Assembly: GCA_028023455.1 (NCBI GenBank)
Contig: JAQFVV010013328.1
Span: 28,081 to 92,080, forward strand
Direction of reading: 5' to 3'
Origin: Epiperipatus broadwayi
Taxonomy: Eukaryota > Onychophora > Udeonychophora > Euonychophora > Peripatidae
DNA length: 64,000 bases
A program made the position numbers and the translations under genes. This document shows, one piece after another, positions 23,762 to 36,809 of the stretch. The notes below the pieces were generated by a model. The model had not been told where the DNA came from. It saw only the letters and a program-made list of their open reading frames with translations, and made no database searches. The number at the start of each line of letters is the position of its first letter. Within the stretch, counting starts at the first letter, position 1.

Positions 23762-23912
23762 GTAATTACATTCATATCGGTCATTCAAGCCAATTGTGCA
23801 AACGCTTTGCGAGTGTTAAATAATAAATGAATACCCTCTGACCAATACAAGATATAGAATTTATGCAAAGCGTTTGCACAATTGGCTTGAATGGCTGATA
23901 TGAATGTATTTA
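23762..23912. mobile_element. Short MITE with about 45-bp inverted termini
   Basis: The left arm (about 23762-23810: CATTCATATCGGTCATTCAA, GCCAATTGTGCAAACGCTTT) and the right arm (about 23865-23912) are inverted copies over about 45 bases with few mismatches. The centre is GAGTGTTAAATAATAAATGA followed by ACCAATACAAGATATAG. The centre and one arm of the same family recur at 35852-35940. No coding capacity; superfamily not determined because no clean TSD was found. Confidence 0.85.
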
Positions 23913-24189
23913 CATTACTTTGTAATTTATTTATTTTTATTTTCTAATTCCAAATGTGATTTTTTTAAAGATGTTTTTTGTTTGTAAACTTATATTTTTA
24001 ACAAATATCCAATTTATTGAATTTTAATATATAATGAAGGTTTAAATATTGAAATCAACTATTAAGTGTTTATTTAAATTGTTACTAAGAAACAAGAATG
24101 GAAATGTTTTCATCTGCTGAAGGCCATGGTTTGCAATTTTGGATTATTAAAAGTAAGATAGAGTATGAAAAAAGCTAATTGACATCATG

Positions 24190-24560
24190 TGACAGTTGTT
24201 TTAAAATTAATATTGAGAGAACAAAATATTATATGGAAAGCAAATAACTTGATAATTAATAAACTTCATCTTTCATTGTTTCCCTGCTCTTTCTCTCTCC
24301 ACACTTTACTTTCCTCTCCCCAATTCTTTTTTCTTTTCCTCATCCTCTTACTTACTCTTTCCTTCTCACTTTCTTCTTTCTATTTCTCCTTTCCATTTTT
24401 CTCCTTTCCTCTTCTCTCTCTTCTCTTACCCTTTTTCTCCATCTTTTATCTTGTCTTTTTTCTGCATTTTTCCTCCCTCTTTTTCTCTATCCTCCTCTCT
24501 CATTCTCTTCACCACATCCTTCTATTTTTTTCTTTCTATATGCATACAAAAAAAATCTAC
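24190..24560 (+). repeat. Pyrimidine-rich low-complexity stretch
   Basis: From about 24265 the plus strand is dominated by TCTCTT, CCTTTC and TTTCTC segments. The phenylalanine/serine-rich reading frames on it reflect this composition and are not genes. Confidence 0.7.
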
Positions 24561-24767
24561 AATAACAATGGTTGAATCATATGTTAAAAGAGATAAAAGT
24601 GATACATACAAGAATGGAAATGAAAATTTTATAAATAGGAAACTTTAATCAAATTTTAGTATTTAAAAAAAATTAAATATAAGCAGATCAGATTTTTTAT
24701 TTAATATACATGATGACATTTTATTTTCTGCAGTGACTCTTGATATTATATATGTGCATATATAAAT

Positions 24768-26045
<1,278 letters not shown>

Positions 26046-26455
26046 TAGTATAATATAAACTTTAACAGTAATTTAATTATTTAATGAATCAGAGAGATAT
26101 GAATGACTGGAAAGAAATATCAATACATTAGAAACCTACTATAATAAAAGGCTCAATTATTTTGTAATGTAGCTCTTAATTTGAGATGCTAAAAAATTGT
26201 CAATAGTTTGGTAAAGCATTGCCAAACCTACATTTCCAGTAGTGAAGTATATCATTTGGTTATGGTATCATTGGCTGGATGCCTCAATCTGATATTAGGA
26301 CAAAGACGTTAAAATATATTGCTCAAAAATTACATGGAAAAATAAAAGAATGTCAAAAGAAAAAAGATGCAATTAGTGTAAATGTTTGTGATGACAGCAT
26401 TTTAGTAGTAAATTATATCTTGGATTATTTCCATTATCTAATATTAAATATTCAA
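26046..26455. other. AT-rich spacer next to the GATA array
   Basis: Includes a 61-codon frame at 26279-26464 (KYIAQKLHGKIKECQKKKDA) without a recognised family. It runs into the family C repeat, so it is not called as a gene. Confidence 0.3.
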
Positions 26456-26985
26456 TGCGTTTAGAAAAAATTCAAACTTTATTTAAACTTTCCAAATACA
26501 TTCAACTGTTACATGCTAGCATATAATACAATGTTGTAGATTGGACTTATTCTCCACTTTTTTCAGATATTGCTGGCCTAAATAGTGACAGTTCTAGCAT
26601 GGGAATCAAATGTAGACTTTTAGAATCGTGAATATTGAAATTTAAGAAAAACTCTGACCAACTGACTATTCTTCTAAAGGTAATAATCAATAGAAATGTC
26701 ATATACTTATTGAGAATACCTTCATTTCTCCTCTTTTTCTTAAATACTATAGGAATTAGTGGTTTTGGTAGAATAGTTCAGTTGATTAGAGCATTATTTT
26801 AATTTAAATATTCATGAACCTAAAGGTCTAGGTCAGGCCAGAAACACCTGAAGAAAAAAAAAGAATAGTACTACTTGAAACATTGTTTATATACTAATCT
26901 GTGTGTTATTCCTAAATAATTGAATATATTTGGAAAATTTAAAGTTTTCTAAAGACATTCAATATTTAATATTATATTATAGAAG
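26455..26985. repeat. SINE-centred hairpin, family C, copy 2
   Basis: The left arm (about 26455-26600: CTTTCCAAATACATTCAACTG, then TTTTTTCAGATATTGCTGGCC) is inverted in the right arm (about 26848-26985: GGCCAGAAACACCTGAAG, then AATATATTTGGAAAATTTAAA). Between them, at about 26765-26850, lies a tRNA-like head with A-box-like ATAGTTCAGTTGATTAGAGC and B-box-like GGTCTAGGTCAGG. Same architecture as 35733-36473 but more decayed. Confidence 0.7.
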
Positions 26986-27229
26986 AATTCCAACACATAA
27001 TTTCTAACCAAATAGTTAATTGCTGTGAAGTCCAGACTGAGTTTCCATTACAAAGACTTTAAATCATCTGTTCATCACTTTTATCATTAAACTAAATAGA
27101 GCATGATGCATTATTTATAGCTTTAGATACAATTATAATGTATATCTCTTTTTTAATGCTATATTAAAGTAATGGGCTTTAAATCATCAAAATGTCACAT
27201 GATCTTTAATGCTAATACATACTAGACAT

Positions 27230-27620
27230 CATCCTCATTTTCACCCATTATTAATTCATATCTCTCCAAGTTTAATTCAGTTTCTATGATCGCTAGCTTT
27301 CGTTCTCCACAATATACTACTAAACTTTTTATGTCATCTATCTCATGAGTCATCTTTTTCTAGATCTATTACAATCTCTCAGAATCCAATTTAAAACTTC
27401 CAACTTTTCATCTTTTATCATCTCTTCTAGTGATATATCTAGCTCAGCTCTATTTCAGTTTATTGATTTTTTTCAATTATAATCAGTGATGCCTATTTTA
27501 TTTTTTCAGCTATGTATTCCATTTTTGATTTTATCTTTTGAATCTTAATGTGTAGTTCTCCATGAATCAGTGAGTTGTCTGAAGTCTCTGAAATGCTCTT
27601 CTAAAAACTCAGGTCTCAAG
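27230..27620 (-). pseudogene. RTE-like LINE 3' end remnant
   Basis: On the minus strand the translation includes LTDSWRTTH-DSKDKIKNGI and DISLEEMIKDEKLEVLNWILRDC-RSRKR, then IVENES and W-DMN, in the order of the C-terminal block of RTE-like RT proteins. Stops are frequent. A third copy of the 3' end found at 21590 and 23272. Confidence 0.6.
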
Positions 27621-27829
27621 TCCATAAATATAAAACAAATGAAATTTGAAAGAACTGATATATTGATAAGCTTTGATGTGTGAAATTTATTCACAAACAT
27701 ATCCTGTGATTAATCATTGTCTATTATAAGGGGAAAATTAAATGATAGCAGTTTATATGCCAGAACAACTATTTTATTGATAACATAATGGAACTATTAA
27801 CATTCTGAAAAAAAAAAAAACATACTTTC

Positions 27830-28745
27830 AGTATAACCCAAAATTCTTCCAACAAAATCAAGAATAAGTTATGGAGTCACCTCTGTTATCCCTGATTAGC
27901 AATATTTATATGGAAACATTTGATAATAACAACCAATAAATACTATGCCATATTGACCTAACATATGGCAATGATACATTTATTATATGGCCACATGATG
28001 AAGCACTGTTCCAAACATTCTTAACACATATAATAACATATCCCATGTGATTAAATTTACAATGGAATAAGAACAAAAACAAAAATTGGCTTTCTCATAT
28101 GTTTTTGTGACAAGGCTCTCTCATGCCAAAATCAAAACTATGGTTTACAGAAAACCCACTCGTGCAGGAAAATACTTAGCATATACATCTAATTATGATA
28201 TAAACACAAAACCTTGATTTATACTATCACTCTGGAACGGAGCAAAAGAAGTTTATTTGGAGGTCAATAATTTGGAAGGGGGAAAAGGTCTCATAAAAAA
28301 TGGTTATCCATTCATTGTTATTGTAGTGTAAAATAACAGACAAGCTTAAAAAATCCGTAATTAGTAAAACATCAGTATAGCTATCCAAAGCCATATCACA
28401 TATGAGGAATTCTAACATCTACAAGTCTTAAATTTAAAATGCTACAAAACAAAAAGTACATCAATGAAAAACCATAAGAATGTAGACGGATCTATATTAG
28501 TAAGACCCGTCACCCTTTTGAAAAGTGATTGAAAGAGCATAAACTAATAATTAAAAAAGAAAAATCATATATCCAAAGTAACAAATCACTTGTGTACCAA
28601 TGAAACTATGCTCAATTGGAAAAATACAAAAATATTGGATAGAGAAGGAAAAGTACAAAATAAAATTTTAAAAAGCTACCCACATGACAATGGTAAGTAA
28701 TTTATAAATCAAACTAGTGTAATAATATACAATGTCTGGAAGCCA
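27830..28745 (+). pseudogene. Penelope-like element remnant: RT end and GIY-YIG domain
   Basis: Across frames the plus strand reads NIYMETFDNN, then GNDTFIIWPHDEAL with a decayed catalytic box (Penelope RTs usually have an IDDTF-WPH-type sequence), then MVYRKPTRAGKYLAYTSNYD and a NLWNGAKEV-like linker. Further on, 28481-28543 reads CRRIYISKTRHPFEK, a stop, then LKEHK. This is recognisably the GIY-YIG endonuclease start (CG-IYIGETGRP-KRLKEHK) with key residues mutated. It ends LNWKNTKILDREG. RT followed by GIY-YIG is the defining order of Penelope-like elements. Many stops and shifts make it dead. A short related 3' tail seems to occur at 43866-43960. Confidence 0.82.
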
Positions 28746-28814
28746 CTAATCAATATTACACTTTTAAAAAAAGGAGAAATCAGAAGGATCTTCATAGCAA
28801 ATTTATGAAATTTT

Positions 28815-28990
28815 AACTGCATTCCGAATATAAAAGTCCAGGTTTCATTGCTCAGACCAGCTCAAGAAAGAGAGAAGAGTAAATATCACTTTGAAACATT
28901 GTTTTATATACTATCCTGGGTGCTATATTAACATGTGAATATATTTGAAACGTTTCAATAAAATTAGAATTTTTCTAAGCATGTAAGATT
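28815..28990 (+). repeat. Family C SINE tail, decayed
   Basis: CTCAAGAAAGAGAGAAGAGTA, ACTTTGAAACATTGTTTTATA and AATATATTTGAAACGTTTC correspond to the right arm of the family C repeats (ACACCTGAAGAAGAGTGGAG and onward). Head and left arm are not recognisable. Confidence 0.5.
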
Positions 28991-30286
28991 TAATAACAGC
29001 CTAACATGTAATTATTGCTAGTAAAACACATCTATTAAAAATCTTCCTTTCCAAATAAATAAGCATATTTCCTTTTAATACAAACATATATTGGTTTGTA
29101 GGTTTATATTTAGATTATTTGTCACTTCATTTATTTAAACTGTCCTCGTTTAATATTTTTTCTATATATATTTAATATTTTGGATCAAATTTCTTTATAA
29201 TCAACAAAGCCATAAATAAATAACTTTTCATTCAGGGTTGTGGAAGTGCGTGCAACGATAGATCAATAGTGATTTTTGTTTAATTCAAGATCATATTTTA
29301 ATCCACTCTAAAGTCTTAATCACTACTCAAACGTCTATTCAAATTTTCAATTATTGAGAGATTCACAGCATATTGACACTTTCTATTCTAAAATATTTTT
29401 TCCCCTGAAAATGTGGGTGATATCTTATTTAGACATCATCGACTTTTTGGGGGGCAAACGATGACTTTTGTTCAATTACATGCATTAACTTCACTTTATA
29501 TATAAATATTTGCATTGCATTTAATGAAATTATTTATGATAAATAATAATAAGCGATTAAAATGCCAATTACGTATATGGAAATAATTACCCTTAATAGA
29601 ACTCTCAAATTTCCTAGACAATTGGTTTTTGTTGTTTTTTAAAATCAAATCTAAAAATTGTTGATATGAAACCATATAATTAGAAAATAATAAGTATCAT
29701 ATTTCTAATCTAAAAGTAATCATATTTTTTTAAAAAGAGAGAGAAAGAGAGATGGTTTTATTTTCATTATTAGCAAATAATTCCTGAATATGCAATAAAT
29801 TGAAAGAGCTTCCGTTTAAACAACTTCGTCAAATCGCTCCCATTTATTATAATCGTAAAGTATAGATAAATGACTTAGTTTAATTAAATTTGATTTAATC
29901 CTAAAAGTTAAAATACGAAGATCTTGTCGTTTTTCTTAATCCAATATTTAGATATTGTCAGAAATTTTCCAATATTAAAAGTGTGTGCTCATATGCTTAT
30001 GTGCTTATATGCGTGTTATATATTTATTTGTTATTAATAGATTCCTTTAATAATAACATGCTTTTTTATTTCTGCAATGATTTTTAGTCTATCAATGTTT
30101 GAAACAAAATTACCAAATGTTTATATTGTTTGTAAGTTTTTGATATATTATTTGGATTTAATACTGTTAAAATTATACAATGATTTTTAATATTTTTTTA
30201 TATATAGTAATTAGTTTCATCGAATACAGTCTCTCACATATTTATTATTTGTAATTTGAATGTAAATATGAGTTTTTCAAATACGT

Positions 30287-30289
<3 letters not shown>
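28990..30289. other. AT-rich spacer, nothing recognised
   Basis: A short GA-rich run at about 29737-29752 is the only notable element. Confidence 0.4.
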
Positions 30290-30856
<567 letters not shown>

Positions 30857-31159
30857 GAATAGAAACGTGCATTTCTAATTTAAATATTAAATGCTGTAAT
30901 GTTTATGTATGGCAAAAGTGCTATTCTGAAATGAAATAGTTTTTTTATGCATTAGTATGACTGACTAACTAACTATTCATTCATTTACATGCATGTGTGT
31001 GGTTTAATTAACCAACTTTTGTGACATATATTTAATTATATTTTGTCATATATTTAAGTACAGATTTTATAATTTCAAATAATAAAAGTTAGCTATTGTT
31101 TTTTTTTATTTCAAAATGATTTATCCATTAATGAATATTATATCAAAAACTTTTTCAGT

Positions 31160-32277
31160 ACTAGTACATATAATACACTCCACCACTTGATGGTGCTGGT
31201 TTTTGGCCAATGCACATCAATATGCTGTTTTAGTGGCCTAACTTAGATCCAACTTATGGCTAACACTACAACAGTTTACAGCTTATAGAACAGTGGTGTT
31301 CATATTAGCCATTGTGGTCATATATTGTTTTTGCACACCTATATTATGGCCCACTGATGTGCTTCATGTCACTATGCAAATGCGCACATTTCACAGATCG
31401 CTATATATAATGTGAGAGTGTATGGAATTCAACTGACCATAACTATTGTAATGTGCTTTCGAAGTAATGATCATACACCCTACCTGACATAGTGTTACAT
31501 ACTAATAATTGTAAGCCCATCGCTGTGCTTCCTACACAGCTTGGAATGTGAAATAAATTTCCAAAAGTATAGTGACAAGCACAATTTCACAGAATTCACA
31601 TGAAAAGGCATGCTTGCATGAGAACAGCTATGAGACAAATTAAATGTCTGATGTTGCACATTGTTTTGGAAATCAGAAGCTTGGTTTGATCACAGTACTG
31701 CATCTTTTGGGTGATCCTTCAGATTGTCAAAAACATCGCTCCACAGCCCTGAACATTCCAATGCTATTTGCTGACATTTATAATGTAATTATTCGATTTC
31801 AGAAAAATTTAATTTTTACGTTTTATGAAATAATGTTGGTTCATAAATTGTTTACTAATACTTTGCAGAATGTTGGCCCATAATGTTTATAATAGTGTTT
31901 ATAATACTTATAATGTTGGTTTGGTCAGAGTAGTGCACCTTTTGAATGATCCTTCAGATCATCAAAAACATTGGGCACGACTCCTGCACATTCCAGCTCT
32001 ATGCTGAGATTTATAATGTAATTTAAAACTGTAAGTATTACATTTTAGAAAATAATGTTGATTCGTAAATGGTTTAAAAATAGTTTGAAAAATGTCAACA
32101 TGCAATGAAATGTATAAAATATATATATATTGTATATAAAAAACAAACATATATTTAAAAGATCGTATATAAATTGATAAGATTTACCATATTGTTGTCA
32201 CATGAACATGTATATTGATGTGGATTGAGCGAAAAACAGTGCTATCAAGTGGTGGAAAGTATTATATATAGTACCAG
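31160..32277. mobile_element. 1.1-kb element with about 60-bp terminal inverted repeats
   Basis: The left end (about 31160-31226: ACTAGTACATATAATACAC, TCCACCACTTGATGGTGCTGG, CAATGCACATCAATATGC) is inverted at the right end (about 32204-32277). The pairing covers about 60 bases with moderate mismatch. Inside, about 31679-31790 and 31915-32025 are direct duplicates (TTTGATCACAGTACTGCATC / TTTGGTCAGAGTAGTGCACC, then GATCCTTCAGATTGTCAAAA / GATCCTTCAGATCATCAAAA). No transposase motifs are visible. Long termini in AT-rich flanks fit a DNA transposon whose superfamily I cannot name. Confidence 0.75.
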
Positions 32278-32387
32278 TTTTTCTTCACTCTTTCTTTTAA
32301 AATCAACCACAGAAATTTCTATCAAATTTTCTATTGTAAGTTAAATGATATCTTATGGTCTTTATTAAGGGCTATATAGTATTAATA

Positions 32388-32460
<73 letters not shown>

Positions 32461-32461
32461 G

Positions 32462-32499
<38 letters not shown>

Positions 32500-32511
32500 G
32501 CTACTACTGCT
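32388..32511 (+). repeat. (TAC)n trinucleotide microsatellite
   Basis: About 40 near-perfect ACT/TAC units with rare GCT variants. The polyserine frame on the other strand is translation of the repeat. Confidence 0.97.
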
Positions 32512-33585
32512 TTTGTTGAATGGTTTACTGTTGAGGTTCAGGAGGTCATAAAAAATTTGATTAACAGAAATCAGATCTGAAACTGTCATCTGCTACTCTT
32601 TCACTCCACTACTATGCAAAGCAAAGAATAATTGAATATTTATTGCAAAAAGGTTCATAAGAAGATTGAGCACATTTGATCATTATCCTTCGATCTTGAA
32701 CCCCAAAATTTTCTAATAATAGTAAAACTACTTTTTAAGTTGACATAATGCTTAATGACTTTAAAGTGATTAATTTTAAAATAAGTAATAATTTTATAAA
32801 ATAAAAAAACCGTAAAAAATTAACAATAAAACATAAAAATAAAAAAATGCTATTTGCAACAATTAAGAATTCTAAAACTCTAATAAATAAATGATCATAT
32901 TATAATTAACAGCTTTGGAAGTCATATGATATTTGCCTACCCAAGATGCAAATGGCGTAAATAGTTTTTATCAGTTAACTAAACTGGGATTTTTTTTTTA
33001 CTTTGCTTAGCTAAAAATCCAATCAAGAACTTTTAGATCCCAAATCTTATCCCTGCTTTAAATTACCCACAGCTTTGAAAGCTTCAACAATAATGTTTAC
33101 TTTGTTAATTGATAAGAGAAAAAAACTCATATAAAAGCATATATTAATAATGGCATCATTTTACCCTCTCTACTCTGCAGTCATCTATTAAAAACTTGAG
33201 TAATCTATGAACCTTAGATCTTATAATGGAATATAATCATTATTTCCAAACTGGTTTCTGGCTTTTATCTTTATCAATGAAGATAAGGATTCAAAGCTGA
33301 AACTAATACATTTATTTATGTAACAGTTATCTTTTATTCCTTCATATTAATCTGAATGTAAACAAACCCTAAGATTGTTGGCTAGGATAGCTGCTAGATG
33401 TGTAAGAGTATTAGTATCACCTTGAATCCCTAGTTTTTAACTGATGACGATAAAAATCCAGAAGCCAGTCTGAAGTTGTGGATTATAGAACATTATACCA
33501 TCTGGTATCTTTATACTACTCAAGATTTGAGTAGATGGTTCTAGAATAGGATGAACATAGTTACTTAATTATGAAAGTAAATAAG
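32512..33585. other. AT-rich spacer with a decayed family F hairpin
   Basis: Around 33235-33300 and 33425-33500 phrases such as CCAAACTGGTTTCTGGCTTTTATC and GATAAAAATCCAGAAGCCAG are inverted relative to each other, as in the hairpin at 14855-15195. AAGTCATATGATATTTGCC at 32920 matches the CATATGAT boundary motif described in the findings. Confidence 0.45.
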
Positions 33586-33589
33586 ATGT

Positions 33590-35731
33590 TATAACGATCC
33601 AAACGAAGTGGGAGATCGCATCGCACCGCACCGCACTACCAAAGGGCGCCATCTAGGCATTTGAGCCTAGAAAAATTTATAAAGTAGGCAGATACGTGCT
33701 GTTAGGATTCCACTTTATTTACATATTTAGATCGTTAGCCCATTGTCACTAGCTCAGTGGAGACGCAGAGATAAAAATCTATAAATTTTATATCTTAAAT
33801 ATAAAAGAATAAAAGCCACTGCCAGAAATTAACACATAAAAATATTTATTTATGCACATATAAAATAATATTTAAATTTTGAGGAATAAATTTCTTTTAT
33901 AATTTTATATTGATCTTTAATTCTAAATTTAAGTAGATTTCAAATAATGAGTTTACTATTTATTTAGAGGGTCGAGTATGAATGGACTACATAGGTCTGC
34001 ATTTGAAAGGAAAATATTCTTCCCTGATTTAACCTTAGGTAAACAATTTCGCAATCAACTGGCGCCAATCCATCTGATACATTCATGTATTCAATGTAGC
34101 ATGATACGACAACACAAAATACTATATTGTCAGGAATGTACATCTGAACAATAAGTAGAAATAGAGAAGACATTGACTCTCCACCAACAGGAATGTGACA
34201 TCTGTGGGCAAGTAGATCAATAAACTAAAAAAACTCCATAGGAATGGACTGCGGTCTTCTGCCGACTTACAAACCCATCCATAGGCAAACAGAGGGTGTG
34301 TGGCGTATATCTATAATCCTGCCCGTAGCGGATCTCATACTACATCTACTAATTACACAAATATATCCAATCCATTGAACCAATTCAACTACGAAATGAA
34401 TAACCTAAGATTACCCTCCCTTAATACAACTTTACAAAACTATATAGCCATTCGCGCCCGACTTAATTTTAACATTTATATATGTTTGCACAGATTTATT
34501 TAAAAATGTTGGGTATAGATCGATTACACAGATTCCACGGTCACAAACATTTCAAAATAAACATAAACGATCAAAATACAAAATTATTGATACCGACAAT
34601 CGCAGAGGGAAACTTATAAGTAACCCAATAGTATTCACCATAAGATACTTGCGTTGTCACCAATAACTTAAAAGACATCCGAATAAATACATTTTAAATA
34701 CTCACCGTAAGGTATCATTATTTATCGAATGTCTATATATTTTGATCAAATATGAAAACCAAAATCTAATTAACCGCAAACGAATCCATGCAAGCGTCTA
34801 TAGACAACTTGGTTAAATGTAATGCATTTAATAATTTCTACAATAAAATATTACTACACATAAAAATATTAAAAGGGAAATGATTCTTTTCACAATCGGG
34901 AAAGATATAAAATTAACCATTATTAATTTGATTTAAACTTACAAAAAGTCAGATAAGAGTCCATTTTAAATAAGTCGGCTTGTTTATTAATTTGTTCAAC
35001 TTGACGAAAGTTCTTGATTGACTTTAAGAATTGTTCATTTCCTATAGCTTACGGTAGCAGAACTCCCGGTTCCTGGTGTCAATGTCCACGGAGTCTTTAA
35101 TTGAAAGATCGATCTAATGTTCAGGAGGTGGCATTTGCTGGTTCATGGTATCAGTCCTTCCATTTCAGAGATAAGTGAGAGAGAACGATAAAGCGCGTCT
35201 TTATCGCTCGTCTCACCCAACCAAGTTGAAAAAGCTTCTTGAACTCAATATTTTTTTCTTTTTATATCATCCCCAAGGATTCACTGAACAAAACGTCACT
35301 GCTCTGTTTTTTCACCATGGTCCGAGCCAAGGCTTAGTGCTTCCATTGGTCAAGCTAAAATTTCTTTCTTCTCTTATCTAACTTTCCATCTGACTTTTTA
35401 ATTAAACAGCTTTTAGATAATTAATAAACAACCATTTCCCTTTATAGATTACAGGAATTAATTAATACCTGTTTTTATTTTAACTTACGTTATTTTTTTA
35501 TTAAAATATTTTTATATTTCAATCTTGTATTTTTTTATTTAAAAAAAATACATTCAAATACCTTTTTTTTTTTGTTTATGAAAAAAAAAATATTTTTAAA
35601 GTTTAACATCTGTGCGAATGTATACACGTTTAACAATGTTTTAATTTTAGCATTTAGTTTTTTACTTTTATTTGCGAACTTTTAAGTTTTTATTTTAAAT
35701 TAATGTAACGACATATTTATATATCGTTACA
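33590..35731 (+). mobile_element. TG...CA (LTR-like) element, copy 1, TSD ATGT
   Basis: Starts TATAACGATCC (other copies show TGTAACG) and ends ATATCGTTACA. ATGT precedes (33586-33589) and follows (35732-35735). Alignable with copies 2 and 3 through GCGCCATCTAGGCATTTGA, TATAAAGTAGGCAGATACGT, TAGCTCAGTGGAGACGCAGAG, the CxxC peptide region (about 33966-34155), and CGGTTCCTGGTGTCAATGTCC. The short inverted termini and the 4-base duplication match LTRs of Gypsy- or BEL-type elements. The 2.1-kb length and lack of a polymerase suggest a solo LTR or a non-autonomous relative. Confidence 0.8.
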
Positions 35732-35732
35732 A

Positions 35733-36473
35733 TGTGATATGTTGGACTACTTCCATCATTTATGAATGAATGTTGAATGTATAGAAAATTTTAAACTTTA
35801 TTGAAACTTTCCAAATACAAACAACTTGTTTCATTAAAAGATCAGCCTTTCAAGCTAATTGTGCATGCCTCTTCTGCGAGTGCTAAATAATAAATGAATA
35901 ATTCACTCTACAATGCAAGATATAGTATTTATGCAGGAATAAAAGGAATCCAGGAATCCTCTTATTCCTACAACTCAAATTCTTTTATATGAGCAAATCT
36001 GAAGTACTGTTGAGTAAAACGTGAGAGTAGAATTCTCACTTTAAATTACTATCTACGATGTTGGAATGAATGACGTTGGTGAATAACACACAAATAGACA
36101 ATACAGGTTAGTAATTACACAACGTTTTGAGTAATATTAATCTCCACTCTTCTTCAGGTGTTGCTGGACTATATGCACAGTGATAATAGAGTAGCTCAGT
36201 TGGTAGAGTGTTTGCCTTAAATTCAATATTCAAGAATTTAAAGGGTGTGAGTTCAACTTCTAAGCGAATATTGTCACTGTGCATATAGGCCAGCAACACC
36301 TGAAGAAGAGTGGAGATTAATACTACTTAAAACATTGTGTAATTACTAACCTGTATTGTCTATTTGTGTGTTATTACTAACAAGTTGTATTTGGAAAGTT
36401 TAAATAAAGTTTAAAATTTTCTATACATTCAACATTCACTCATAAATGATGGAAATAGTCAAACATATCACAT
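35733..36473. repeat. SINE-centred hairpin, family C, copy 1
   Basis: The arms are 35733-35831 against 36380-36473 (TTCCATCATTTATGAATGAA..., CTTTCCAAATACAA...) and 36082-36190 against 36262-36376 (AATAGACAATACAGGTTAGTA..., TCTCCACTCTTCTTCAGGTG...). At the centre, 36189-36263, is a single tRNA-like head: AGTAGCTCAGTTGGTAGAGTG (an almost canonical A-box and D-arm) and GGTGTGAGTTCAACTTC (B-box). The left arm is interrupted at about 35852-36080 by another repeat. It lies exactly between LTR-like copies 1 and 2. Confidence 0.88.
35852..36080. repeat. Insertion within left arm; includes MITE relic
   Basis: The part 35852-35940 (CTTTCAAGCTAATTGTGCATG, GAGTGCTAAATAATAAATGA, TGCAAGATATAG) matches the left arm and centre of the MITE at 23762-23912. 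The rest (35941-36080) is not identified. It breaks the symmetry of the surrounding hairpin, so it came later. Confidence 0.6.
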
Positions 36474-36485
36474 CTTATAATATAC

Positions 36486-36755
36486 TGTAACGATCTGGAG
36501 AACATGATCTGCACTACAGGGCGCCATCTAGGCATTTGAACCTAGAAAAATTTATAAAGTAGGCAGATACATAAGTAAAAAAAAAAACTTTTTTTTTATT
36601 TTAATAAATATATTTTGATATCCGGTCATTAGCCCAAGTCACTAGCTCATTGGAATAGCAGAGATTTATATTTATAATAAATTCTTATCTAAGAATAATT
36701 TAAAAAAAGAATAAAATAAGCCACTGCCAGTAATTAACATACAAACATTTATTTA

Positions 36756-36809
<54 letters not shown>

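Noticed and set aside
24189-24575. 128-residue frame rich in Phe, Ser and Leu
   Set aside because: Explained by a pyrimidine-rich low-complexity tract.
32365-32589. Polyserine protein
   Set aside because: Frame across a TAC microsatellite.
36189-36263. Functional tRNA gene in the hairpin centre
   Set aside because: A-box and B-box are good but the anticodon arm is replaced by an AT-rich inverted segment and the acceptor ends do not pair well; it is a SINE head.
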